DNA of 14,063 bases from Candidatus Bathyarchaeota archaeon (lineage in GTDB: Archaea; Thermoproteota; Bathyarchaeia; Bathyarchaeales; B26-1): positions 12,508 through 26,570 of the forward strand of contig JAGTRH010000001.1 of NCBI GenBank assembly GCA_018396795.1, written 5' to 3'. Positions 1 to 6,426 of this stretch are shown here, piece by piece (the first letter of the stretch is position 1; each line of letters opens with the position of its first letter). The notes under the pieces are model-generated. The model was not told the origin of the DNA. It searched no databases and saw nothing but the letters and a program-made list of their open reading frames with translations. A program made the position numbers and the translations under genes.

Positions 1-37
1 TATATGGATTAGGGTAAACTTATAGAGGCAAATCGAG

Positions 38-1018
38 ATGAAAAAAATTAAGCTTCTGCCTATCGCTTTCGAAAGCTTTGGAGTTAGATCTATGTGCACA
101 TTCGTTGAAACGCCCGATTTGAAGATCTTACTCGATCCTGGAATATCTTTAGGCCCAAGGTTCGCTCTTCTACCGCATCCACTAGAATATGAAGCGAGAA
201 AAAAATGCCGAGATAGGCTTAGAGAATTTGCTAAAAAGGCTGAAATAATAACTATCTCCCACTATCATAATGATCATTATACGCCGAATTATGTAGAAAA
301 CGTTTGGATAGGCTCTAGTCCTGAAGAAGCTGAGAACGTATACAAGGATAAGATAGTTTTAATGAAGGATATTAAGTCCTCGATAAATTTTAATCAAAGG
401 CGCAGGGGATGGATGATTCAAAAATTGATTAAAAGGATAGCTAAAAACTCTATGAGTGCCGATGGTAAAGATTTGGAATTTGGAAAGACTAAAATTAAGT
501 TCTCCAGACCAGTTTTTCATGGAATCGAAAATAGCCAGCTAGGATGGGTTTTAATGCTTACGATTTATGCCGATGATGAAAAGTTGCTCTACGCATCGGA
601 TGTTCAAGGACCTATGGTTAAGGATACCTTAGAGCTGATACTCGACGATGACCCGTGCGTCCTAATAATTGGAGGACCCCCATTCTACCTTTTAGACTTT
701 AGGGTTAAAAGCGAGGATGTGGGAGTGGCCATTGAGAACCTTAAAAAAATTGTTAAAAAAATCCCTACAACAATTCTGGAGCATCATTCATTAAGATCTG
801 AAAATTGGAGAGAATTCATTCACCCAGTCTTTGAAGTGGCTAAAAAATCTAACAACGAAGTATTAACTGGAGCGGAGTTTATCGGAGAGGCAAATAGCCT
901 CCTTGAATTTAAACGGCGTGAGCTTTATAAGACAAATCCACCGAGCGAAGATTTTTTAAAATGGACTAAACTTCCTAGTGAAGCTAGGAGAAAAACTCCT
1001 CCTCCAATTGATCTTTAA
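38..1018 (+). CDS. UPF0282-family metallo-beta-lactamase-fold hydrolase
   Basis: 326 residues. The N-terminal half carries the metal-binding HxHxDH motif of the metallo-beta-lactamase fold (HYHNDH, residues 75-80). Further likely ligands are H161 (FHGIE), D188 (SDVQG) and H250 (LEHHS), giving the seven-ligand set of a two-metal site. The opening (ESFGVRSMCTFVET, then LLDPGISLGPR) matches the archaeal UPF0282 family as I know it; members are about 300-330 residues, so this copy is full length. The substrate of the family is unknown to me; related folds include nucleases and thiolesterases, so it is best called a probable metal-dependent hydrolase, cytosolic, with no signal peptide. The ATG at 38 follows a weak purine-rich stretch. 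It looks monocistronic: the next gene is 152 bp away and has its own promoter. Family assignment is confident, function is not. Confidence 0.88.
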   Translation: MKKIKLLPIAFESFGVRSMCTFVETPDLKILLDPGISLGPRFALLPHPLEYEARKKCRDRLREFAKKAEIITISHYHNDHYTPNYVENVWIGSSPEEAENVYKDKIVLMKDIKSSINFNQRRRGWMIQKLIKRIAKNSMSADGKDLEFGKTKIKFSRPVFHGIENSQLGWVLMLTIYADDEKLLYASDVQGPMVKDTLELILDDDPCVLIIGGPPFYLLDFRVKSEDVGVAIENLKKIVKKIPTTILEHHSLRSENWREFIHPVFEVAKKSNNEVLTGAEFIGEANSLLEFKRRELYKTNPPSEDFLKWTKLPSEARRKTPPPIDL

Positions 1019-1030
1019 ATCAGGTCGCCT

Positions 1031-1045
1031 ATCTTTTTTCTCTAA
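1031..1045 (+). terminator. T-tract terminator candidate after the UPF0282 gene
   Basis: A run of six T (1034-1039) followed by a T-rich stretch lies 15 bp after the stop codon. Archaeal RNA polymerase can terminate at such T-tracts without a stable hairpin. A 5-bp stem (AGGAG/CTCCT, 986-1000) sits upstream but inside the coding region. Confidence 0.4.
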
Positions 1046-1122
1046 TAACTAGGCATAGCTCTGTAAGGCTGAATTCATCATCGAACTAAATTGCTCCAAT
1101 TTAACTTTTCTTAGAAAACCAT

Positions 1123-1146
1123 AAAAAATATTTAAGCCTGCAGGCT
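1123..1146 (+). promoter_or_regulatory. TATA promoter of the slipin-nfeD operon with a 12-bp palindrome
   Basis: An A/T-rich archaeal TATA-like element (about 1126-1134, AAATATTTA) lies some 40 bp upstream of the slipin ATG, which places the expected transcription start near 1156. Immediately after it is a perfect 12-bp palindrome, AGCCTGCAGGCT (1135-1146), between the TATA box and the predicted start. That is a classic place for an archaeal repressor to block polymerase recruitment. The TATA assignment is by eye; the palindrome is certain; its role as an operator is inferred. Confidence 0.55.
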
Positions 1147-1170
1147 AAATAGTAGTTTGAGGAGTAAACA

Positions 1171-1968
1171 ATGGAAAATCTTTTACTTCAGGTTGGAGAG
1201 ATTACTTCACTATTCCTTTATGCGATAATCCTTATCATAGTCCTATGGATTTTATCCTTAGCGATAAAGATAGTTAAAGAGTATGAAAGAGGAGTAATAT
1301 TCAGGCTAGGACGCTTTGTTGGAGTAAAAGGTCCAGGGATTTTTCTTATAATTCCTCTAGTGGACAAATTCGTTAAAATAGATTTAAGAGTAGTTGCTTT
1401 CGATATTCCGAAGCAGAGGGTTATAACCAAGGATAATGTAAGCGTTGATGTTGATGCCGCAGTTTATTACAGAGTTTTCGATCCGGGTAAAGCCGTGATC
1501 CAGGTTGAAAACTATCTGTATGCTACGAATTTGCTAGCCCAAACCACTTTAAGGGATGTTTTAGGGCAAGTTGAATTGGATGATCTATTGATTAAGCGTG
1601 AGGAGTTAAGTAAAAGAATAAGCGAAATCTTGGACTCTTATACCGATTCTTGGGGGATCAAAGTTATGGCCGTACCCATAAGAGATGTTGCCATGCCAGA
1701 ATCCATGCTAAGGGCTATAGCTAAACAAGCTGAGGCTGAAAGGGAAAAAAGGGCTAGAATAATAATCGCCGAGGGCGAGTATGCGGCTGCTGAAAAAATA
1801 GTCGAGGCGGCCAAGCGCTATCTTGAAAGCCCCTATGCACTTCGCTTAAGGGAGCTTCAAACATTGACGGAGATAGCTAGGGAGAGGAACATGGTGATCG
1901 TAACCACAACTACGGAGGTCGGGGACATAGGAAAAATCGCAGCTGTATCTAAAGCATTAAAGTCTTAG
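1171..1968 (+). CDS. Stomatin/slipin, SPFH-domain membrane protein
   Basis: 265 residues with one hydrophobic N-terminal membrane segment (about 15-37). It is followed by the slipin signature KEYERGVIFRLGRF (36-49), GPGIFLIIP (54-62) and the SPFH/band-7 core (about 40-175), then an Ala/Glu-rich coiled-coil stretch (AKQAEAEREKRARIIIAEGEY, 184-204, and on to about 216). Length matches archaeal p-stomatins (about 265). These proteins form oligomeric membrane scaffolds and are paired with an NfeD protease. Start ATG has a strong GAGGAG ribosome-binding site 7 bp upstream. The nfeD gene begins 19 bp after the stop, so the two form an operon. Odd point: the C-terminal hydrophobic segment that the protease cleaves in the Pyrococcus pair is here N-M-V-I-V followed by four Thr (240-248) rather than the usual VF/LP-L/M-E type sequence. 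Confidence 0.93.
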   Translation: MENLLLQVGEITSLFLYAIILIIVLWILSLAIKIVKEYERGVIFRLGRFVGVKGPGIFLIIPLVDKFVKIDLRVVAFDIPKQRVITKDNVSVDVDAAVYYRVFDPGKAVIQVENYLYATNLLAQTTLRDVLGQVELDDLLIKREELSKRISEILDSYTDSWGIKVMAVPIRDVAMPESMLRAIAKQAEAEREKRARIIIAEGEYAAAEKIVEAAKRYLESPYALRLRELQTLTEIARERNMVIVTTTTEVGDIGKIAAVSKALKS

Positions 1969-1987
1969 GGGGAATAAGACAGCATCG

Positions 1988-3313
1988 ATGAAGCTTTTAA
2001 CTTTATTACTTCTATGGATTTTATCCTTTTCTTTTTTTGCTCAAATCCTATTGGCAGAGGACATTAATCGTGAGAACAGAGTCATAACTGTAGAAATCAA
2101 TGGCACGATAACTGTAGCCTCCGTTGAATTGGTAAGAGAAGCCATAGAGTATGCAAAGCTTGTTAACGCAGAGCTTCTCCTAATAATTCTAAACACTCCG
2201 GGAGGCCAACTTGAAGCAACAATGAAAATAATCGAACTTGTTGAGAGCTCAAAAATTCCAGTAGCCTCTTATGTTTTTCCAAAGGGAGCTAAAGCTTGGT
2301 CTGCCGGTGTATTCATATTGATCTCATCGCATATAGCGGCTATGGCTCCCCATGCCCTGATAGGTTCTGCCCAGCCAATAAGCTATTCACCCTTCAGCGG
2401 TTCTGAGCCTATAGAAGATCCTAAAGTGATCAAGGCACTTTCAAAATTCATAGCTGAAAAAGCTGTGATGCATAAAAGAAATGAAACTGCGGCATGGATG
2501 TTTGTTGAGAAAAATCTCAATTTAAATAGTGAAGAAGCGTTCAGGTATAGAGTAATCGATGTTCTGGCTTCTTCCATAGAAGAGCTTTTAGATGAAGTAG
2601 ATGGACGCCCTGTAGAAACAGTGGGTGGACAGTGGGTAACTTTAAAAACGAGGGGGGCCAAAGCCATCAAATATAGTGCGAGTTTTAAAAACATTTTTTT
2701 AGCCAACATCTCTAATCCTATTTTGGCTTACCTGCTTTTCATAATCGGGCTTTATGCCTTAATACTTGGCATAGCTACTCCGGGTTATGGTGGGGAAATT
2801 TTGGGGGCTATAGCCTTAATACTCGGTTTAATCGGATTGGGATTTAATGTAAGCTTTGCATCGATAATGCTAATCGGACTGGGATTGGCTTTAATAATAG
2901 CTGAAGTCTATAGCCCAGGGTTTGGGGTTTTAGGAATAGCTGGAATATTTTGTTTGGCCGTGGGAAGCCTCCTGATAATCCCTTTTGAAGCGCCTAAATG
3001 GTTGATTTCTTCAGAATGGTACCTTCATTTTATTATAATAGCTGTTAGCATAATAACCGTCATCGCAGGATTCGCATTCTTTGTGATGTATAAAATTTTA
3101 AAAGCGAGGGCTAGGAAGCCATTAGTCTTCGATATAATAGGCGAAAGGGTTGAGGTTGTGGAAGAAGTCCTTCCAAAAAAAGTGGGTTTTGTAAAGTATA
3201 AAGGGGAGTATTGGAAAGCCAAATCCGATGAAAACCTCAAGCCCGGAACGATCGCTATCGTTGTCGGCAAGGAGGGGCCAACCCTTGTGATAAAGTCAAA
3301 GTTTAATGAGTAA
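1988..3313 (+). CDS. nfeD: Long-form NfeD membrane serine protease (stomatin operon partner)
   Basis: 441 residues, full length for the long-form NfeD class. Layout: signal peptide or anchor (1-23, ending LLAED); a ClpP-like protease domain (about 30-225); four or five membrane helices (about 238-262, 266-286, 290-308, 312-332, 346-368); a C-terminal cytosolic OB-fold (about 376-437, IGERVEVVEEV...). By alignment from memory with Pyrococcus PH1510, the catalytic Ser is S105 (AWSAG) and the general base Lys is K146 (DPKVIK), spaced 41 residues apart as in PH1510. NTPGG (69-73) fits the oxyanion region. The family cleaves the C-terminus of its paired stomatin and is thought to serve membrane quality control. 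The start at 1988 has a G-rich site (AGGGGGA) 14 bp upstream, overlapping the slipin stop, a slightly long spacing. Confidence 0.92.
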   Translation: MKLLTLLLLWILSFSFFAQILLAEDINRENRVITVEINGTITVASVELVREAIEYAKLVNAELLLIILNTPGGQLEATMKIIELVESSKIPVASYVFPKGAKAWSAGVFILISSHIAAMAPHALIGSAQPISYSPFSGSEPIEDPKVIKALSKFIAEKAVMHKRNETAAWMFVEKNLNLNSEEAFRYRVIDVLASSIEELLDEVDGRPVETVGGQWVTLKTRGAKAIKYSASFKNIFLANISNPILAYLLFIIGLYALILGIATPGYGGEILGAIALILGLIGLGFNVSFASIMLIGLGLALIIAEVYSPGFGVLGIAGIFCLAVGSLLIIPFEAPKWLISSEWYLHFIIIAVSIITVIAGFAFFVMYKILKARARKPLVFDIIGERVEVVEEVLPKKVGFVKYKGEYWKAKSDENLKPGTIAIVVGKEGPTLVIKSKFNE

Positions 3314-3430
3314 GCTTCTCTACTTGAAGCATTTGGAATAGATCCTATGAAGTTAAGAATAATCCGAGTATCTTGAAGCCGCGCCAGTGAATTGGCTACA
3401 GAGTTGCTCGAAGAAAAATTGCTTTTCTAA
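3314..3430 (+). pseudogene. Possible remnant of a protein C-terminus, in frame behind nfeD
   Basis: Reading on in the nfeD frame past its TAA gives 20 sense codons (ASLLEAFGIDPMKLRIIRVS), one TGA at 3374-3376, then 17 more codons (SRASELATELLEEKLLF) before TAA at 3428. The two halves together look like one helical protein tail. By eye the LLEAFGIDPxKLR part recalls the C-terminus of MvhD/FrhD-type hydrogenase-heterodisulfide reductase delta subunits; I cannot confirm that without a search. There is no start codon with a ribosome site and no intact frame. It could equally be chance coding-like sequence. Confidence 0.3.
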
Positions 3431-3445
3431 AATTTTTTATTTCTT
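3412..3445 (+). terminator. Hairpin plus T-tract, likely terminator of the slipin-nfeD operon
   Basis: A 6-bp stem AGAAAA/TTTTCT (3412-3417 with 3423-3428, loop ATTGC) is followed at once by AAAA and a T-rich run (3431-3445, including six consecutive T). It lies about 100 bp after the nfeD stop and before the next gene. The stem is A/T-rich and weak, but archaeal termination depends mainly on the T-tract. Confidence 0.45.
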
Positions 3446-3540
3446 AAAAATTCATTAAATGTTAACGAAGTAAAATTTGTATCAATGAGGTAACTATTAA
3501 AGCGAGTTCTCATCTTAATTAATGATTCTAGGCGAGATTT

Positions 3541-3831
3541 ATGAGTGAAGATAAAGATGCAGTTCAATTTAGAGTGTTGGATTATAAATTGGTTGGCCCG
3601 GATACAGTTACTTTTAGATTAGATGATGGAGCTTTAGTTAAAGTAAAGGTGGATCTCGGTAGAGTAGGTGTGGCTGAAAACTTCAAAAATCCTGATGGGA
3701 CTCCGCACTATAACATTACGGCTGATGTAAAGATTCAAGTCATACCGCCTGGAGGAAAGTATAAACTGCCCAGATCTCAAGTAAGATTACCGCCTCCTCC
3801 ACTATCGACTGACGAAAGAAAGTACGGTTAA
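3541..3831 (+). CDS. Hypothetical 96-residue protein, unrecognised
   Basis: I do not recognise this protein. Its 96 residues are soluble, with no membrane segment, signal or cysteine. The pattern of alternating hydrophobic residues (VQFRVLDYKLV, TVTFRLDDGALVKVKVDL, ADVKIQVIP) suggests a small beta-sheet domain over about 8-72. A proline-rich tail (LPPPPL, 83-88) follows, then a charged end (STDERKYG). The ATG at 3541 has GGCGAG just upstream (3531-3536) at short spacing. A/T-rich sequence at 3515-3523 (TTAATTAAT) could be its TATA box. It stands alone, with spacers of 227 and 409 bp on either side, so neighbours give no functional hint. Coding status rests on the clean frame, the sensible composition and the start signals. 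Confidence 0.7.
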   Translation: MSEDKDAVQFRVLDYKLVGPDTVTFRLDDGALVKVKVDLGRVGVAENFKNPDGTPHYNITADVKIQVIPPGGKYKLPRSQVRLPPPPLSTDERKYG

Positions 3832-4210
3832 CAATATTCTTACTTTGCAGTAATCCATAATCTTTGAGTCGCCAAAACGCTAAATAATATTATGCCGGAC
3901 CTGCGCAAAGTGTCGTTAGATTTATATTGGAAACATAGTCGGTGAGATGTCAACCAGCGGAATAACCCTTCTTCAATTCTTTTTATACTAGTTTTTACCT
4001 ATGACCACAATAGCTACTATTCTGTTGCCCCCTCGAAAAAGTTTAGGGTCTTCATTCTTCATACCTTCATTGTTTATCGTATCTCAAATCTGATATAAAA
4101 TAGCTCATATGGGCTTGGACAAGCCTTTAAAGATGGAACCCTCAATCCCAAAAACCTTTAGATTTTATAGCTTTGATAAAAAAGATAATCTTAAACTTAA
4201 CACCATAACC
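3832..4210. other. Long A/T-rich spacer with no convincing gene
   Basis: About 380 bp with stops in all frames. I see no tRNA, no CRISPR-like repeats and no clear C/D-box RNA. Two short frames can be read: on the - strand 4062-3988 (24 codons, starting MKNEDPKLFRGGNRIVAIVV, protein-like in composition but with no ribosome site) and on the + strand 4109-4216 (35 codons). A small stem GGCTT-GGAC-AAGCC sits at 4112-4125. The triplet-like CTTCATT/CTTCATA/CTTCATT sequence at 4050-4070 is low complexity. Either old gene remnants or an untranslated or regulatory stretch would fit. Confidence 0.4.
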
Positions 4211-4220
4211 TTTTAAATAA
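4211..4220 (+). promoter_or_regulatory. TATA box of the ferredoxin-AOR operon, probably leaderless
   Basis: TTTTAAATAA lies 21-30 bp before the ferredoxin ATG at 4241. Archaeal transcription starts about 25 bp after the TATA centre, which falls on or next to the ATG. No Shine-Dalgarno sequence precedes that ATG, as expected of a leaderless mRNA. The AOR gene downstream in the same operon does have one. Confidence 0.5.
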
Positions 4221-4240
4221 ATTAAGAAATATAAATCCTC

Positions 4241-4495
4241 ATGCGGATAATGACTTTTCCAGAGAAGTGTACTGGTTGTCGAGCCTGTGAAATCGCCTGT
4301 TTTTTTCATCATAAAAAAGTTTTTGGACGTAAACTTACAAGTATACAAGTTAAGCGATTTGAAAGAAAAGGAAAATTTGAAATAGTTATCTATCAAAAGG
4401 CTGAAGGAAAGCATCAACCATGTGATTTATGCGCCGGAGAAAAGGAGCCTCTTTGTGTAAAATTTTGTTCAACAGAAGCTTTAGTGAGGGGATAA
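4241..4495 (+). CDS. Two-[4Fe-4S] ferredoxin-like small subunit of the AOR-type enzyme
   Basis: 84 residues with eight cysteines in two groups: C10-x2-C13-x2-C16-x3-C20 and C61-x2-C64-x7-C72-x3-C76. In this fold C10/C13/C16 plus C76 would hold one [4Fe-4S] cluster and C61/C64/C72 plus C20 the other. The middle (22-58) is basic and cysteine-free. It is separated by 3 bp from the AOR-like gene, whose ribosome site lies within its last codons, so the two are almost certainly co-translated partners. Similar small FeS subunits accompany AOR-family enzymes such as WOR5, Aromatoleum AOR and benzoyl-CoA reductase BamB, where they carry electrons away from the W site. The role here is inferred from that. 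Full length, cytosolic, leaderless start at ATG 4241. Confidence 0.85.
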   Translation: MRIMTFPEKCTGCRACEIACFFHHKKVFGRKLTSIQVKRFERKGKFEIVIYQKAEGKHQPCDLCAGEKEPLCVKFCSTEALVRG

Positions 4496-4498
4496 AAT

Positions 4499-6418
4499 TT
4501 GCAAGAGATTTATGCTTACGCTGGAAAGATTTTAAGAATAAATCTTTCTAACGGAAAGATTCTAACAGAGTCCACATCGAATTATACTGATGGGTTCTTG
4601 GGAGGGAGAGGGATAAATCAATGGATACTTTACAACGAAGTTAAGCCGGGCATATGGCCATTCGATCCTGCAAATCGTCTTATTTTCGGTACTGGCATTC
4701 TTGTCGGGACCCTCACGCCTGGAGCTTGTAGGTATAGCGTAGATGCAAAAAACCCTCTTACCGGAGGTGTAGGCTCCTCTAATGCGGGAGGCCATTTTGG
4801 TCCTGAATTAAAGTTTGCTGGTTACGATCACATAGTCATACAAGGAAAGTCTAGGAAGCCATGCTATCTATGGATAAAGGATAATCATATTGAAATTGAG
4901 GATGCTTCTCATTTATGGGGAAAGACAACGTGGGAAACCGAAGACCTAATTAAGGAAGAGTTAAACGATGATGATATCCAAATAGCGAGCATAGGCCCTG
5001 CAGGAGAGAATTTGGTCAGAGGCGCATGCATAATCAACAATGGAGAGAGGGCTGCAGGAAAGTGTGGCACGGGCGCAGTAATGGGCTCTAAAAATTTGAA
5101 AGCGATAGTAGTTCAAGGAGAGAAGGAGATAGAGGTTGCGTACCCTGATAAGTTTATACGAGGAGTGGAGAGGCTACTGGAAAAAATCGCGAATAACGAT
5201 GATATGAAAATGTACATAGAATATGGTTGCGCACTTTTCCTGTTAGAGGCGCAAAACAAAACAGGCGCTCTTCCTGTGCGTAATTTTCAAGACGGATTTT
5301 GGGATCCTAAAAAAGTAGAGAAGACGCATGTAGAGCAAATTTTAAGGCACTCCACAAGAAGGCTAGCATGCTTTAATTGTCCTGTTCATTGCAGTCATTA
5401 TCTGGAAGCTAAAGAAGGACCTTTTGCTGGAACGAAGGGAGAGGGGTTTAAACTTAACACGCTATATAATTTTGGGCCAAGGTTAGATATAGATTATTTG
5501 CCAGCTATAATAAAGGCTCATATACTTTGTAGCCAACTAGGCCTTGATGTAGACACTACTTCTGGTGTTATCGCTTGGGCGAGGGAATGTTATGAAAAAG
5601 GAATTTTTAATAAAAAAGATGCGGACGGGCTTGAATTAAAATGGGGGAATTATGAAGTTGTTCTTGAACTCATAAAAAAGATAGCTCATAGAGATGGGTT
5701 TGGAGACTTGCTTGCTGAAGGGAGTTGGAGGGCTTCAAAAATCGTTGGTAAAGGCTCTGAGAAGTATTCAATGACCATAAAAGGACAAGAGCTTTATGAA
5801 GGGCTGAGAACTGCAAAAGCTTGGGCGCTCGGCTCAATAGTTTCAACAAGAGGATGTTGCCATTTAAGGGGCTCTCCAGCTATCGAACAGAGGGAATTAA
5901 CCAGAGAAGAGGGAGAAAAGTTCTTTGGAATTCCTACTGCTGGAAATAGAAAAGCATATGAAGGAAAAGCTAAGTTAGTAATATTCTTTGAGAATTTTAA
6001 AGCCATAGTAGACTGCATGGGCATATGCTATCCCTTAACGCAGTGGAGTTCTCCCTACTTAATAGATTTAAAAGATCTCTCAGAACTTTATTCAACAGCA
6101 ACAGGTAAATCGTTAAAGCCTGAGAAGCTCTTAAGAATTGGCGAAAGAATTCAAAACGTTGAAAAAGCTTTTAATGTGAGAGAAGGCATGACTAGAAAAG
6201 ATGATAAACCGCCTCAAAGATTTTTTGAGCCGATAAAATCTGTGCCTGGTAAAGGCGAGCGATTGGAAAAGAAGAAATTTGAGAAAATGCTAAGCGAGTA
6301 TTATGCGTTGAGATGCTGGGAAGTTGAAACAGGCTTGCCACGAGAGAGAAAGCTTAGAGAACTTGGATTAGAAAGTGTAGCTGAGGAATTAAAGAAAATG
6401 GATTTTATCAAAGATTAA
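4499..6418 (+). CDS. Divergent AOR-family tungstopterin oxidoreductase
   Basis: 639 residues, full length for the aldehyde:ferredoxin oxidoreductase family. Seen: the N-terminal AOR domain with RYSVDAKNPLTGG (78-90), NAGGHFGPELKFAGYD (95-110) and IGPAGENLVRG (165-175), which bind the two pterins; the cluster motif C291-x2-C294-x3-C298; and the fourth cluster ligand C510 within DCMGIC (505-510, equal to D489/C494 of the Pyrococcus furiosus enzyme). H455 in GCCHLRG matches its H448. Odd: where that enzyme has EGPEYES with catalytic E313, this one reads EGFKLNT, so the Glu is N320 and Y312 is L319. The PAYDPRG pocket motif reads as LYEGLRT (432-438). Start is TTG at 4499 with GAGGGG 7 bp upstream. 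It follows the ferredoxin gene by 3 bp and faces the tungstate importer. A tungsten oxidoreductase is likely; the substrate is unknown and perhaps not an aldehyde. Similarities come from memory. Confidence 0.9.
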   Translation: MQEIYAYAGKILRINLSNGKILTESTSNYTDGFLGGRGINQWILYNEVKPGIWPFDPANRLIFGTGILVGTLTPGACRYSVDAKNPLTGGVGSSNAGGHFGPELKFAGYDHIVIQGKSRKPCYLWIKDNHIEIEDASHLWGKTTWETEDLIKEELNDDDIQIASIGPAGENLVRGACIINNGERAAGKCGTGAVMGSKNLKAIVVQGEKEIEVAYPDKFIRGVERLLEKIANNDDMKMYIEYGCALFLLEAQNKTGALPVRNFQDGFWDPKKVEKTHVEQILRHSTRRLACFNCPVHCSHYLEAKEGPFAGTKGEGFKLNTLYNFGPRLDIDYLPAIIKAHILCSQLGLDVDTTSGVIAWARECYEKGIFNKKDADGLELKWGNYEVVLELIKKIAHRDGFGDLLAEGSWRASKIVGKGSEKYSMTIKGQELYEGLRTAKAWALGSIVSTRGCCHLRGSPAIEQRELTREEGEKFFGIPTAGNRKAYEGKAKLVIFFENFKAIVDCMGICYPLTQWSSPYLIDLKDLSELYSTATGKSLKPEKLLRIGERIQNVEKAFNVREGMTRKDDKPPQRFFEPIKSVPGKGERLEKKKFEKMLSEYYALRCWEVETGLPRERKLRELGLESVAEELKKMDFIKD

Positions 6419-6426
6419 ATCTTAGC

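Noticed and set aside
974..1000. Two overlapping, mutually exclusive hairpins (CCTAG/CTAGG and AGGAG/CTCCT) at the end of the UPF0282 gene
   Set aside because: They lie in coding sequence, have 5-bp stems and no T-tract directly after. An attenuator-like role cannot be supported.
1018..1083. C/D-box RNA candidate on the - strand: C box ATGATGA (1081-1075) and D box CTGA (1023-1020), about 62 nt apart
   Set aside because: No convincing internal D' and C' boxes and no pairing between the flanks, and the D box abuts the UPF0282 stop. Two short motifs alone are expected by chance.
1243..2028. Identical 17-bp string (CTATGGATTTTATCCTT) in the slipin gene (1243-1259) and the nfeD gene (2012-2028)
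   Set aside because: Both copies encode LWILS within hydrophobic N-terminal helices in the same frame. Codon and composition limits make this plausible without a mobile or regulatory repeat.
4109..4216. 35-codon + strand frame just before the ferredoxin TATA box
   Set aside because: No ribosome site, low-complexity Lys/Phe/Thr-rich product, and it runs into the promoter element of the next gene.
4142..4417. 91-codon - strand frame opposite the ferredoxin gene
   Set aside because: Overlaps the cysteine-rich ferredoxin on the other strand and has a Phe/Ser/Lys-rich composition typical of antisense shadows.
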